Under the pieces are notes generated by a model. It was not told the DNA's origin and searched no databases. It was given only the letters and a program-made list of their open reading frames with translations. DNA of 64,000 nt from Candidatus Zipacnadia bacterium (GTDB lineage: Bacteria > Armatimonadota > Zipacnadia > Zipacnadales > UBA5352). The position numbers and the translations under genes are program-made. The stretch spans positions 1-64,000 of the forward strand of contig JALGUJ010000004.1 of NCBI GenBank assembly GCA_029820945.1. Direction: 5' to 3'. Of this stretch, positions 8,757-17,371 are shown one piece after another (the first letter of the stretch is position 1; the number at the start of each line of letters is the position of its first letter).

Positions 8757-11700
8757 CTACCGCGTCGCGGCCCACCCCTCCCTGCACAGCCCCGAGGTGT
8801 CGCCGCCCGTCGCCCCGCGCTCGTCCCACCAGATCAGATACCACTCGACGTCGCGCAACGCCGGCAGGTCGCTGATGCTCGCCTCGTGGGCCTCGCCAGC
8901 GGCGAAGTGTCTGCTGCGCCACCGCGCGTCGCCCGGAACGCGGTAGTGCAGCAGGCCCTCAGTCGGGCGATCGGTCGTCCACGACACCGCCAGAGCCCCG
9001 TCGGCCCGGGCAAACTCAGGGCCGGCCGTCAACTCCGGCGGGTCGGAGCCGCAGTGCTCCGCCACCGCATCCATGAGCCGCGAGCGCACGTCCTCGAAGG
9101 CCGCGAGGTCACTCGGGTCGGCAAGCGCCTCGTCCACCAGCTCATCGGCCAGCTCCTCGTGGCCGGCCTCGCGCAGCAGGTGCAGCGCCTTGTAGTCCTC
9201 GCGGCCGTCGCGCGTGGCCTCCCAGCGGCGGGAGGTGACCGGCTCGCCAGGGCCGTCGTAGATCGTGCCGCAGTCGGCAATCTCGCCGTCGAAGTCGTCC
9301 CACGGATCGCCGCGCCAGGAGTTGTAGGCCCAGAAGCACGAGCCCTGCACGCCCAGGTCCCAGACGCGCCATTCCTTGAGCCGATAGTAGTCCAGCGGGT
9401 CGAGCGACTTCATGTTGGTCGAGCAGGTGTACGTCCACACCGGCTCGCCGCGCTCGGCGATCTCCGCGTAGAGCTGCCGCACCTCCTCCGACCAGTCGCG
9501 GTGATACAGCGCGCTCTGGTGCGGGATCCACAGGTCGATGACGGGGTCGAGCATGCGCACCTCGTCCGGGTTCTGCGCCCCGTCCATGCACAGGCGCATC
9601 TCCGGCACCACCTCGCGCACGAAGCCGCCGGCCTGCGCGGTCATCTCCGCGTTGTGGCCGGTGGCCTCGTCCCAGAGCTGCACCGCGTACTCGTCGTAGT
9701 CCATGCCCATGTCCTCGCGCATGTGGCGATCGAACTCCAGCAGCCAGGTCCGGAAGGCCTTCTGCCACGGCTCGGACATCAGCTCCCAGCCGTAGCGCTC
9801 GTGGTAGCGCCGGTGGAAGTCGCGGACGATGCCGTAGGAGAAGAGCACGATCCCGCCTCGCTCCCGCGCATGGCGGAGCTTGACCTGCAGGAGCCTGTCG
9901 TAGCCGGACCAGTCGGGTTCGGTCCTGGGGTTGCCCTCCTCGTCGAACTCCAGGCGGGGGTAGGTGTTCATCAGGAAGGTGTTGTTGTGGTGGGCGACGA
10001 GGTCCTGCACGTAGCGCTCGTTGCGCGCGTAGTCCCAGTTGAAGACCGCGATGGGCATCAGCTCAGGCAGTCGCACCGCCAGCACCGTCAGCCGCAGCGG
10101 CACCGCCTTCTGCGGTAGCTCCCGGTCGAAGGGCTGCAACCGGATGCTCCCGACGTAGTCGCCGGGGGGCAGCGCGGAGGTGTCCAGATTGAGCCAGATC
10201 TGCCGGCTCTCGCCCGGCGCCACGCGGATCACCCGCGCCTCGTTCATCTCCGGCAGCGGGTCGGCGACGGTCCTGCCCACGCGCAGCTCCTGGTACTCGG
10301 CCTGGTGGAAGGTCACGCAGGTCGGCTCGAAGGCCACCTCCTCGACGCCGCCCTCGACCAGCCGCACGCTGTGATAGCGGATGGTGCCGCCCGCCGCGCT
10401 GGCCAGGCGCAGGATGACCTGGTGCAGGGGCGATTCGGGGGCCTCGAATGAGACCATGTACTGGTCCCGCGCCGAGCGCGGCGTCAGAGGCGAGAGAGAC
10501 TTCGACCATGTCCACCCCTGGTTGATGATGTGCGTGAAGCCGCTGCCGCCGGGAAGGTCCTGGGCGGACATCTCGGCGATGAGCGTGTAGCGCGTCCCGG
10601 CCTCCAGGTCCACCCTCTGGCGCAGCACCGCCGTGGTCTGTCCCTGACCGGAGAGCACCAGCGCCGTGGAGCCGTCGGCCTGCTCCTCCAGCCCCCACGA
10701 CCCGTCCCTGCCGGTCACGTGCCAGCCGTCGGGCACGCCGTCGGCGTCGGCGTCCTCAGAGAAATCGCCGTTGGTCAGCAGGCTCTGCTCCTCGGTCGCC
10801 TCGACGGCCTCGCCTCCGGCGAGTCGCAGGTCGCCCATGGTGACTCGGCCCTCGAACGGCTCCTCCGAGAGGTTCGTGATGATGAGATCGCCCGACTCCA
10901 CCTCGTTCCCACAGGCGACCAGGCGAATCGTGGCGTCCGGCTGCAGCGTCGGCGGCATCTGCTCGCGGTCGAGGCCCAGCAGCGGCGACTGCGTCCACAC
11001 GACGTAGGCCAGCCCGGCGACGCGTGCCAGCAGGCCTTGCTGGGTCGCCGACGCCCCGCTCCACTCCTGCGGCGGCATCGGCTCCTCGCGCGCCAGGTTG
11101 CCCTGCACGAACTCAGCGATGGCCGCGTTCGCGTCGGCGACCAACTCGTGCAGCTCCTCATCCAGCTCCGGGGACCCCGCCACGCGACTCTCCAGGGCCA
11201 GCGTCTGCTTCGCCAGGAGCGCTGTCCCGGGCTCGGGGGAGATGGAGATCGGGATGGCCTGGCGGAAGACCAGGCAGTCTCCCTCAGCCTGCTCGATGAC
11301 CAGCCCCACCTCGCTGCCATCCACCAGCCGGTAGCGCGCCGTCCAGGCATGCGCGAGGCCCGCGGCTGGAGTCTCGGCATCCGGCGCGGGCGCCACGGTC
11401 GGCTCCGGCGTCTCCCATGCGCGCTCAAGCTCGGCCGGCCACTCGCGCGTCAGGGTACACTTCGGCGCCGCATCGCGCGCGCCGAACAGCATCAGCTCGC
11501 ACGGGCCGAAGCCCGGCCGATCGGTCAGCCGCCACGCGACCCCCCCGGGCTGCTCGGCGAAGAGCAGCTCGCCGAACCGCTCGGGTACCAGGAACTTCCC
11601 GTAGGTCGGCGACCAGACGCTCAGCTCGGTGCCGCCGGTGGTGTGGCGCTCGCGGCCGATGTTGAAGCCCCAGATGCCGCCCGGCGCCGGCGCGCCGCCG

Positions 11701-12218
11701 AGGTCGGCCAGGGCGATGGACAGCTCGACCGTCCACTCCTCCTCGCCCACACGCGCGGCGGCCTGGACGTCCGCGTTCCACGACGCATCCCCAGGCGTCG
11801 TGTCGTCGTATATCGTGCCAATCGCGTTGACAATGACGTGGTGGAAGCTCTGGCGGTCGTGGTTCGCGTCGATGAAGAGCTCGACGCAGTCGTCGCGCCA
11901 GACGGGATCGTCGCGGTCGCGCGCGTCAGCCCGCAGCGACCGCACGCTCGGCTCCTCGCAGCGGGCGGCGACGTAGAGGCGCTCGGCGTCCCGGCAGACC
12001 CACGCCTGCGTGCGCGGCCCGGCCAGCCGCGAGGCATCGGTCTCGACGAACCCCCGCAGGATGGCCGCCGACCGCGACCAGCAGGCGTCATCGATGGCGC
12101 CGTCGATGGCCGGCGGCGCGTCGGTCATGCCGGCGGTGGCGACGGGCGTCGGGACCATGGGCGCGGCGACGAGCGGAGCGGCCAGACAGAGCAATGCGAG
12201 GACCGCAAGTGGGCGCAT
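8757..12218 (-). CDS. Secreted CBM9-like / DUF4091 glycan-active protein
   Basis: An exported protein of 1153 residues. A signal peptide (about 1-18) is followed by a CBM9-like, DOMON-type beta sandwich (about 25-235: APPAIDGAIDDACWSRS, YVAARCEEPSVR, GGIWGFNIGRE). A middle carbohydrate-binding-like region contains NGDFSEDADADGVPDGWHV. The C-terminal part (about 640-1060) is a DUF4091 glycoside-hydrolase-like domain: FNWDYARNERYVQDL, DEYAVQLWDEATGH, and VTSRRWEATRDGREDYKAL. DUF4091 proteins are thought to be glycosidase-like, and Asp/Glu in QLWDEATGH and RWEATRDG are the conserved acids. CTGGAGGTCACCGCC precedes the ATG. It ends 57 bases from the site-2 protease, tail to tail. Confidence 0.85.
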   Translation of the reverse strand: MRPLAVLALLCLAAPLVAAPMVPTPVATAGMTDAPPAIDGAIDDACWSRSAAILRGFVETDASRLAGPRTQAWVCRDAERLYVAARCEEPSVRSLRADARDRDDPVWRDDCVELFIDANHDRQSFHHVIVNAIGTIYDDTTPGDASWNADVQAAARVGEEEWTVELSIALADLGGAPAPGGIWGFNIGRERHTTGGTELSVWSPTYGKFLVPERFGELLFAEQPGGVAWRLTDRPGFGPCELMLFGARDAAPKCTLTREWPAELERAWETPEPTVAPAPDAETPAAGLAHAWTARYRLVDGSEVGLVIEQAEGDCLVFRQAIPISISPEPGTALLAKQTLALESRVAGSPELDEELHELVADANAAIAEFVQGNLAREEPMPPQEWSGASATQQGLLARVAGLAYVVWTQSPLLGLDREQMPPTLQPDATIRLVACGNEVESGDLIITNLSEEPFEGRVTMGDLRLAGGEAVEATEEQSLLTNGDFSEDADADGVPDGWHVTGRDGSWGLEEQADGSTALVLSGQGQTTAVLRQRVDLEAGTRYTLIAEMSAQDLPGGSGFTHIINQGWTWSKSLSPLTPRSARDQYMVSFEAPESPLHQVILRLASAAGGTIRYHSVRLVEGGVEEVAFEPTCVTFHQAEYQELRVGRTVADPLPEMNEARVIRVAPGESRQIWLNLDTSALPPGDYVGSIRLQPFDRELPQKAVPLRLTVLAVRLPELMPIAVFNWDYARNERYVQDLVAHHNNTFLMNTYPRLEFDEEGNPRTEPDWSGYDRLLQVKLRHARERGGIVLFSYGIVRDFHRRYHERYGWELMSEPWQKAFRTWLLEFDRHMREDMGMDYDEYAVQLWDEATGHNAEMTAQAGGFVREVVPEMRLCMDGAQNPDEVRMLDPVIDLWIPHQSALYHRDWSEEVRQLYAEIAERGEPVWTYTCSTNMKSLDPLDYYRLKEWRVWDLGVQGSCFWAYNSWRGDPWDDFDGEIADCGTIYDGPGEPVTSRRWEATRDGREDYKALHLLREAGHEELADELVDEALADPSDLAAFEDVRSRLMDAVAEHCGSDPPELTAGPEFARADGALAVSWTTDRPTEGLLHYRVPGDARWRSRHFAAGEAHEASISDLPALRDVEWYLIWWDERGATGGDTSGLCREGWAATR

Positions 12219-12351
12219 GGCGGTGACCTCCAGCGTGCCGCCTATCGTGACCGGGCTCAGGTTAGCCGCCGTGCAGGGGAGTCCTTCGTCCTTGGCGGTA
12301 GTAGGCCCACTCGCCGATACGCTGCCGGGGCTCGTATTCCCGCGCTCGTCC

Positions 12352-12885
12352 CTATGAGCTTTCCGCGTTCAGGAGATGGAGCGTATAGGTGCCGTCGGAC
12401 TCGTAGAGGAGGAACTCCGCGTTCGTCGGGGGCATGGGCATCACGCCGGAGTAGTTCTGGCCGGGCTCCCCCCACAGCATGAACTCCCGACCGCGCTCAA
12501 GTGCCACGTACTCCCAGCCGTAGCGGATCGGCGTGGGTGGCTGCGGGATAGCGTCGAGGCAGCCGGGCACGAGTGCCTCAAGCTCGTCGGGGTAGCGCCC
12601 CTGGTCGCGCCTGTATGCCTCCAGGGCGTCGATCAGCGGTTGGGCGGTATGCGCGGCGGCGGCGAGCGCCGGCCTCTTCTCCTCCCACCACTCGCGCCAT
12701 TGCCTGGCGATGATCCACCACCACGACACGACCGGGAGAGCGATCAGCAGGACGAGGATGCTGAGGAGCACGCCAGACAGCACCAGGTCGGGACGGCGGG
12801 TTCCCCACGGCCATTCTCGCGCATTGCAGCACCCCCGTCCGTGGAACCGCAGACAGCTCTGGGGAGCTGTCCTACAAGCGGCCAC
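12352..12885 (-). CDS. Pseudopilin-like membrane protein
   Basis: A small protein (177 residues from this GTG) with one hydrophobic segment (VLSGVLLSILVLLIALPVVS) followed by a periplasmic-type domain. AYRRDQGRYPDELEALVPG and a Tyr/Gly-rich beta end resemble the tail of type II secretion pseudopilins. No prepilin cleavage site is visible and no pilus genes are nearby, so pilin assembly is not implied. The first 30 or so codons have weaker GC bias at third positions than the rest, so the true start may be further in, close to the membrane segment. It sits 26 bases after the oxidoreductase stop region, on the same strand. Confidence 0.6.
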   Translation of the reverse strand: MAACRTAPQSCLRFHGRGCCNAREWPWGTRRPDLVLSGVLLSILVLLIALPVVSWWWIIARQWREWWEEKRPALAAAAHTAQPLIDALEAYRRDQGRYPDELEALVPGCLDAIPQPPTPIRYGWEYVALERGREFMLWGEPGQNYSGVMPMPPTNAEFLLYESDGTYTLHLLNAESS

Positions 12886-12911
12886 GGCGCAGTGCGAAGG
12901 CGCCGGCCCGG

Positions 12912-13808
12912 TCAGTGGATCGTCGGCTCCAGCGACTCGCGGTCGGAGCGCAGCTCGGCAAGGTGCACGGCGCGTCCGCCCTGCCTCTGGGAGCGGTCGG
13001 CGGCGACCAACACCGCGATAGCCTCCGCCATCTCCTCGTAGGCGATCGGCGGCTCGCCCGTCTCGATCATGGTCAGGAACTGCCGCATCATGCGCATGTA
13101 GAAGGTGTGCTTGCGGATCTCGAAGCGCGCGGAGCCGTCCGCGGTGAAGAGCTGGCCCTGGTGGCGCGGGGCCGGGTCGCGCAGGAGCTGCAGCGACGCT
13201 GACCGGCCGTCGCCGAAGCTCACCGCGATCAGGTCGAACCCGTGCTCGCCGAGGTCGCTGACGGCCTGCACGCCGGGGCCCATGACGGCGTTGAGCACGT
13301 CGGAGAGGTGGATGCCGTAGAAGAACAGCTCGCCGGGGCCGATCAGGTCCGCGTGAACGATCTCGTCATCGCCGATCTCGGCCAGCGCGGTCTCGAGCTC
13401 CTCCGCGTAGCGCAGGCCCGAGGCGGACATCAGCGGCGCGCCGCCCTCCAGCGCGAGGTCGATCATGTCGTGCACGTCATCGAGGTGCAGCGCGAGCGGC
13501 TTGTCCACGAAGACGGGCAGGCCCTCCTCCAGGAACGGCCAGGCCTGCTCCAGGTGCAGCGAGCCGTCGCGGGAGCAGATCAGGGCCGCGTCCACCATGC
13601 CCAGCAGATCGCGCGGCTGATTCACCACGATCTCGATGCCCCACTCGCTCTGAAGCTGCGCTATCCGCGCGGCGTCGTTCTGCTGGTTGCACAGGGCGGC
13701 CACGACGGCGCCCTCCAGGTGCGTGGGCTCCGACGAATCGGAGTTGAAGATGCGGCAGAAGGCGTCCACGTGCGTGGACTCGAGGGACACCACCCCGAGC
13801 TTGATCAC
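12912..13808 (-). CDS. Gfo/Idh/MocA family oxidoreductase
   Basis: A predicted NAD(P)-dependent sugar or sugar-acid dehydrogenase of 298 residues, somewhat short for the family (about 340). The N-terminal Rossmann part (IKLGVVSLESTHVDAF) lacks a clean GxGxxG; VDAALICSRDGSL, LPVFVDKPLALHLDDV (the family's EKP-like lysine motif, here DKP) and a C-terminal beta-sheet domain with YGIHLSDVLNAVMG follow. The weak nucleotide motif leaves activity uncertain. The GTG start overlaps the glmU stop by 4 bases (GTGA), so it is coupled to glmU; a link to amino-sugar metabolism is possible but unproven. Confidence 0.85.
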   Translation of the reverse strand: MIKLGVVSLESTHVDAFCRIFNSDSSEPTHLEGAVVAALCNQQNDAARIAQLQSEWGIEIVVNQPRDLLGMVDAALICSRDGSLHLEQAWPFLEEGLPVFVDKPLALHLDDVHDMIDLALEGGAPLMSASGLRYAEELETALAEIGDDEIVHADLIGPGELFFYGIHLSDVLNAVMGPGVQAVSDLGEHGFDLIAVSFGDGRSASLQLLRDPAPRHQGQLFTADGSARFEIRKHTFYMRMMRQFLTMIETGEPPIAYEEMAEAIAVLVAADRSQRQGGRAVHLAELRSDRESLEPTIH

Positions 13809-15199
13809 TGCGCGTCCCGCCCTTCTCTGCGCCTGCGGCGCTCCTCGACCCAGCCCTCGAGGTTCCGCTGCGGCGTGCGCGACAGCGCCAGCGCCCCCGG
13901 CGGCACGTCCTCGGTGATGACCGAGGCGGCTCCGGTGTAGGCGCCCTCGCCCACCCTGACCGGGGCGATGAGGATGGTGTCGCTGCCGATGAACACGCCG
14001 TCCTCAATGACCGTGAGGTGCTTGTCGTAGCCGTCGTAGTTGCAGGTGATCGCGCCCGCGCCGATGTTGCAGTCCCGGCCGACGGTCGCGTCGCCGAGGT
14101 AGGAGAAGTGGTTCATCTTGCTCCGGTCGCCCAGCCGGCTGCGATTCATCTCGGCCGAGCTGCCCACGTGGCACTCGCGCCCGACCTCGCTGTTGCCGCG
14201 GATCAGCGAGAAGGGCCCAAGCTGCGCCTCGTCACGCACCGCACTGTCCTCGACCACCGTGTGGTCGCGCAGCAGCACGCCGTCGCCGACGGTCGCCGAA
14301 CGCAGCACCACGTGCCCGCGGATCTCACAGCCGGAGCCGACCGTGGTCTCGCCCAGGATCTGGCAGCCCGGCCCGATGACCGTGTCGCGGCCGACGCTCA
14401 CCGCCGCGTCGATGAAGGTCGAGGGCGGGTCGAGCAGCGTCACGCCCGCGAGCATCAGCTCCTCGCGAACGCGATCCCGCGCGACGCGCTCGGCCTGCGC
14501 GAGCTGCACGCGCGTGTTGATGCCCATGACCGCATCTGGGTCATCGGTGAGGAGGGCCGCGACCCTGCGATCGCCGCCGACGAGCAGCCCGATGGCGTCC
14601 GTGAGGTAGAGCTCGCCCTGTGCGTTATCGGGCGTCAGACGCTCAAGCGCCCAGTCCAGGGCCGCCGCGTCGAAGACGTATATCCCGGTGTTGACCTCGC
14701 GGATCGCGCGCTGCTCGTCGGAGGCGTCGGAGTGCTCGACGATGGCCGAGACTCCGCCGGCCTCGTCGCGGATGATGCGACCGTAGCCGGCGGGGTCGTC
14801 CACCTCGGCGGTCAGCACGGTGGCGGCGGCCCCGTCATGGCGGTGGTGCTCAACCAGAGCCTGGAGGATGCTCGCGGTCACCAGGGGGATGTCGGCGCAG
14901 GTGACCAGCACGTCGCCCTCGAAGCCCTCGAGGGCAGGCCGGGCGCAGATCGCGGCGTGTCCGGTGCCGAGCTGCTCGCCCTGCTCGCAGGCCACGGCGC
15001 GCCCCTCAAGCGCCGCGACCACGTCCTCGGCGCCAGCGCTCACCACGGCGATGGCCCGCTCGGGCCGGAGCGACACCCCCGTGCGCAGCACGTGGTCGAT
15101 CATGGTACGGCCGCAGACCTCGTGCAGGGGCTTGGGCAGGTCCGACTCCATCCGCTTTCCCTCACCCGCCGCCAGTATGACGCACGCCAATGGCCGCAC
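13805..15199 (-). CDS. glmU: Bifunctional UDP-GlcNAc pyrophosphorylase / GlcN-1-P acetyltransferase
   Basis: Makes UDP-N-acetylglucosamine for peptidoglycan and LPS: the C-terminal domain acetylates glucosamine-1-phosphate and the N-terminal domain uridylates it. About 464 residues, the family norm. The uridyltransferase part has CVILAAGEGKRM, EQLGTGHA, VTCADIPL and EVNTGIYVFDA. The C-terminal part is a left-handed beta helix of hexapeptides (VGRDTVIGPGCQILG onward), with KMNHFSYLGDATVG and GAITCNYDGYDKH. I favour GTG 15199 because GGGAG lies 8 bases upstream; ATGs at 15205 and 15214 are in frame. No glmM or glmS is adjacent. Confidence 0.95.
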   Translation of the reverse strand: MRPLACVILAAGEGKRMESDLPKPLHEVCGRTMIDHVLRTGVSLRPERAIAVVSAGAEDVVAALEGRAVACEQGEQLGTGHAAICARPALEGFEGDVLVTCADIPLVTASILQALVEHHRHDGAAATVLTAEVDDPAGYGRIIRDEAGGVSAIVEHSDASDEQRAIREVNTGIYVFDAAALDWALERLTPDNAQGELYLTDAIGLLVGGDRRVAALLTDDPDAVMGINTRVQLAQAERVARDRVREELMLAGVTLLDPPSTFIDAAVSVGRDTVIGPGCQILGETTVGSGCEIRGHVVLRSATVGDGVLLRDHTVVEDSAVRDEAQLGPFSLIRGNSEVGRECHVGSSAEMNRSRLGDRSKMNHFSYLGDATVGRDCNIGAGAITCNYDGYDKHLTVIEDGVFIGSDTILIAPVRVGEGAYTGAASVITEDVPPGALALSRTPQRNLEGWVEERRRRREGRDAQ

Positions 15200-15236
15200 C
15201 GCCATCTCTCCCATGTCCCGCGTCGATGACGTGGAA

Positions 15237-15266
15237 GCGGCGGCCCTCGTCAGGGGGAGCCGCCGC
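15237..15266 (-). terminator. Hairpin after the TlpA-like gene
   Basis: GCGGCGGCCCT at 15237-15247 pairs with AGGG (15252-15255) and GCCGCCGC (15259-15266). It lies 36 bases past the stop of the TlpA-like gene and 38 before the glmU start, so it could end the sigma-factor operon. No T-run. An 8-bp palindrome (CGCGATGA-C-TCATCGCG, 15264-15280) adjoins it and might be an operator. Confidence 0.4.
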
Positions 15267-15301
15267 GATGACTCATCGCGTCCGGATGCCCGACTGCGTG
15301 G

Positions 15302-15919
15302 CTACTCGCCCTTCCGGCGGAAGCAGTGGCAGACCGGCTCCTCCTCAGTCTCCGCCTCCTCCTCTGCCTGCTCCTCGGCCGGCTTCGGCTCGTACTCCAC
15401 GCCCATCGTGCTGGCGATGGCCTCGGACAGGCGCTTCTCGTCGCCTTCGTTGTAGCCCTCGTAGTAGTGGGCGATGGTGCCCGCGCGGTCGATGATGAAG
15501 ATCGCCGGCAGCGCGCGCACCCCATAGAGCCCCGCCACCTGGTGCGCCGGGTCGGGGACGACCGGGTGCGCGATCTCCTCCTCGCGCACCAGCTTCCGGA
15601 TCTCCCCAAGCCCGCGCTCCCCCTCATCGAGGCTCACGGAGATCAGGTGCATGCCCTCGCTCGAGTACTGGTCGGCCAGGTTCTCCATCATCTTCAGGTG
15701 CTTGGCGGCGTCGCGGTACCACGTGATGAGGAAGTTCACGACGACCACCTTGCCGCGCCACTGCGACAGCGTGACGGTCATGCCCTCAAGGGTGGTCGCG
15801 GAGAAGTCGGGGGCCGCGACGCCGGGGGCGAGCGGCTGTTGCCGGGCCTCATCCTGGCACCAGGCCACGGGCGCAGAGACGCAAAGCAACGCGAGCAGTA
15901 GAGCGACGCGAGCTGTCAC
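15302..15919 (-). CDS. Secreted TlpA/redoxin-like protein lacking the CXXC motif
   Basis: A thioredoxin-fold exported protein of 205 residues. A signal peptide (1 to about 21) is followed by APDFSATTLEGMTVTLSQW and GKVVVVNFLITW, the standard AhpC-TSA/TlpA opening. Where TlpA proteins carry WCxxC this one has WYRDA (67-71), so both redox cysteines are gone. The rest of the fold is intact (ISVSLDEGERG, GVRALPAIFIIDRAG with the cis-Pro). A glutamate-rich tail ends in CHCF, the only cysteines of the mature protein outside the signal region. It cannot act as an ordinary thiol oxidoreductase at the usual site; binding or scaffold roles, or use of the tail cysteines, are possible. Start: GTG 15919 with GAGGAA 9 bases upstream. 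Third in the sigma/anti-sigma operon. Confidence 0.85.
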   Translation of the reverse strand: MTARVALLLALLCVSAPVAWCQDEARQQPLAPGVAAPDFSATTLEGMTVTLSQWRGKVVVVNFLITWYRDAAKHLKMMENLADQYSSEGMHLISVSLDEGERGLGEIRKLVREEEIAHPVVPDPAHQVAGLYGVRALPAIFIIDRAGTIAHYYEGYNEGDEKRLSEAIASTMGVEYEPKPAEEQAEEEAETEEEPVCHCFRRKGE

Positions 15920-15966
15920 CTGTGCCACTTCCTCTTCGAGGATGGCAGACAGAAGGAGATTCGCCG

Positions 15967-16734
15967 CTAGAGGCCCTGAGACCTCCCCAATGAGGTGCGG
16001 TAGACGCCCGCGATCTCGGCCATCGCATCCTGCGAGGTGCTCGCGACGACGACGTAGCGGTGGCCGGCCTGCCGCCAGGAGGTCATGCAGTGGTCGCCAA
16101 CCTGGCGGACGTCGAAGTCGCCCACCCGCTCGCTGACCAGCCACCCGGTGCGATAGGGGTTCCATGAACCCGGCCCCTCGAACACGGAGACCGGGCAGTC
16201 GCCGACGCGGTAGATGGTGTAGCTGACGACGGCGCCGTCGATGCGCAGCAGCGCGCTGTGGGTCTCGACCCAGCGGTCGCTACCAGGGCTGCAGCTCACC
16301 GCCGCGAAGCCGCCCGGGCCCGGCACGCTGCCGACGATCCCCGCAAGCTGCTGGTGGAACTTCGCCAGCTCCAGCGCGCGGTCGGCGTTCATCAGGTAGG
16401 CCGTGCTAAGGATCAGCGCGAGGCTCACCGCGATGGCCCCAAGGGCCGCGATGGCCGTCAGCCGGCGAGCGGGCGCCGACCGCCGCACGCACTCGCGCAC
16501 ACCATCGATGCGGTCGAGCCTCTCGCCCAGCCTCGCGCGGAAGCCCGCGGGCGCCTCCTGCGGCCGGGCCTCACGCTGCACCAGGCCCTTCGCCCCGGCG
16601 ATGCGCCCGGCCTCGCGGCTGCAGTCGGGGCAGACGAGGAGGTGCGCGCACACGGCCTTGCGCCGGCGCTCGTCAAGCTCGCCGTCAAGCAGGGCGGATA
16701 GCAGCTCCCTGACCGCTTCACAGCTCGAAGTCAT
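15967..16734 (-). CDS. Zinc-binding anti-sigma factor, single-pass membrane protein
   Basis: Predicted to hold the adjacent ECF sigma factor inactive until an envelope signal arrives; 255 residues. The cytoplasmic N-terminus has the ZAS zinc motif H31-x3-C35-x2-C38 with upstream C5 and C29. A membrane segment (TAIAALGAIAVSLALILSTAYL, about 92-113) leads to an extracytoplasmic domain with several cysteines (VSCSPGSDRW, VGDCPVSVFEG, VGDHCMTSW) that could form disulfides or sense redox state. It starts 2 bases after the sigma factor stop, typical of co-translated sigma/anti-sigma pairs. The neighbouring TlpA-like protein would share its compartment. Confidence 0.88.
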   Translation of the reverse strand: MTSSCEAVRELLSALLDGELDERRRKAVCAHLLVCPDCSREAGRIAGAKGLVQREARPQEAPAGFRARLGERLDRIDGVRECVRRSAPARRLTAIAALGAIAVSLALILSTAYLMNADRALELAKFHQQLAGIVGSVPGPGGFAAVSCSPGSDRWVETHSALLRIDGAVVSYTIYRVGDCPVSVFEGPGSWNPYRTGWLVSERVGDFDVRQVGDHCMTSWRQAGHRYVVVASTSQDAMAEIAGVYRTSLGRSQGL

Positions 16735-16736
16735 GC

Positions 16737-17321
16737 TCAGATCAGCCCTCGCGCCTGTGCGTACTCCCTCAGCCTTTCCTGCAGCAGCCCGCGTCCGCGG
16801 GCGATCCGCGAGCGCACCGTGCCGATGGGGATGTCCAGCGCCTCGGCGATCTCACTGTAGGACATCCCGTGCATGTCGCACAGCATCACGGCCTCGCGGA
16901 ACACCTCCGGGATCTCGCTCAGCGCCTGCTCGACCTCCGCGTCGAGCGCGCTCTCGAGGACGGCCAGCTCAGGGTCATCCTCGGCCTCCGCCCGGGCGAT
17001 ATTGCCCAGCTCCTCGCGCGGGAGCAGATCCCACGTCGTCATTTCCGGGGTGCGCCGCCGCCGCCGGAACTCGTTGATGTAGGTGTTGGTGACGATGCGC
17101 AACACCCACGCCCGGAAGTTCGTGCCCAGCTCGAAGCTGTCGAAGGCGCTGTAGGCCTTCACCAGCGCCTCCTGCGCCACGTCCTCGGCGTCCGCGTGGT
17201 CGCCGGTCATGCGCAGGGCGGCGGTGAAGATGTCGCGCTCATACTTGCGGGCCAGCCGCTCGAACTCGCGGCGCCGGCCGGCCCCATCCTCACGAGCTGA
17301 GCCGATCAGCCTCAGCCTCAT
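16737..17321 (-). CDS. ECF (RpoE-like) RNA polymerase sigma factor
   Basis: A group 4 sigma factor of 194 residues. Region 2 (RDIFTAALRMTGDHADAEDV, then AQEALVKAYSAF and WVLRIVTNTYINEFRRRRR) binds the -10 element and core polymerase; region 4 (LSEIPEVFREAVMLCDMHGM, then SYSEIAEALDIPIGTVRSRI) is the helix-turn-helix for the -35 element. ATG 17321 has GGGGA 9 bases upstream; an upstream GTG at 17375 is in frame but poorly supported. The next gene is its anti-sigma factor, so release is probably by proteolysis or a conformational signal. No GAAC-type autoregulatory promoter was identified upstream. Confidence 0.95.
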   Translation of the reverse strand: MRLRLIGSAREDGAGRRREFERLARKYERDIFTAALRMTGDHADAEDVAQEALVKAYSAFDSFELGTNFRAWVLRIVTNTYINEFRRRRRTPEMTTWDLLPREELGNIARAEAEDDPELAVLESALDAEVEQALSEIPEVFREAVMLCDMHGMSYSEIAEALDIPIGTVRSRIARGRGLLQERLREYAQARGLI

Positions 17322-17371
17322 CCGGGGCGCTCCCCGTGCGGAGACCTCGCGGGCCTCCGGTGGTGATAACG

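Noticed and set aside
7719..12482. Very long open frames opposite or out of frame with real genes (for example 7719-10118 and 10530-12482)
   Set aside because: GC-rich coding DNA lowers stop frequency in other frames. These frames are Arg/Ala/Gly/Pro-rich, match no motif, and cover genes with clear family signatures.
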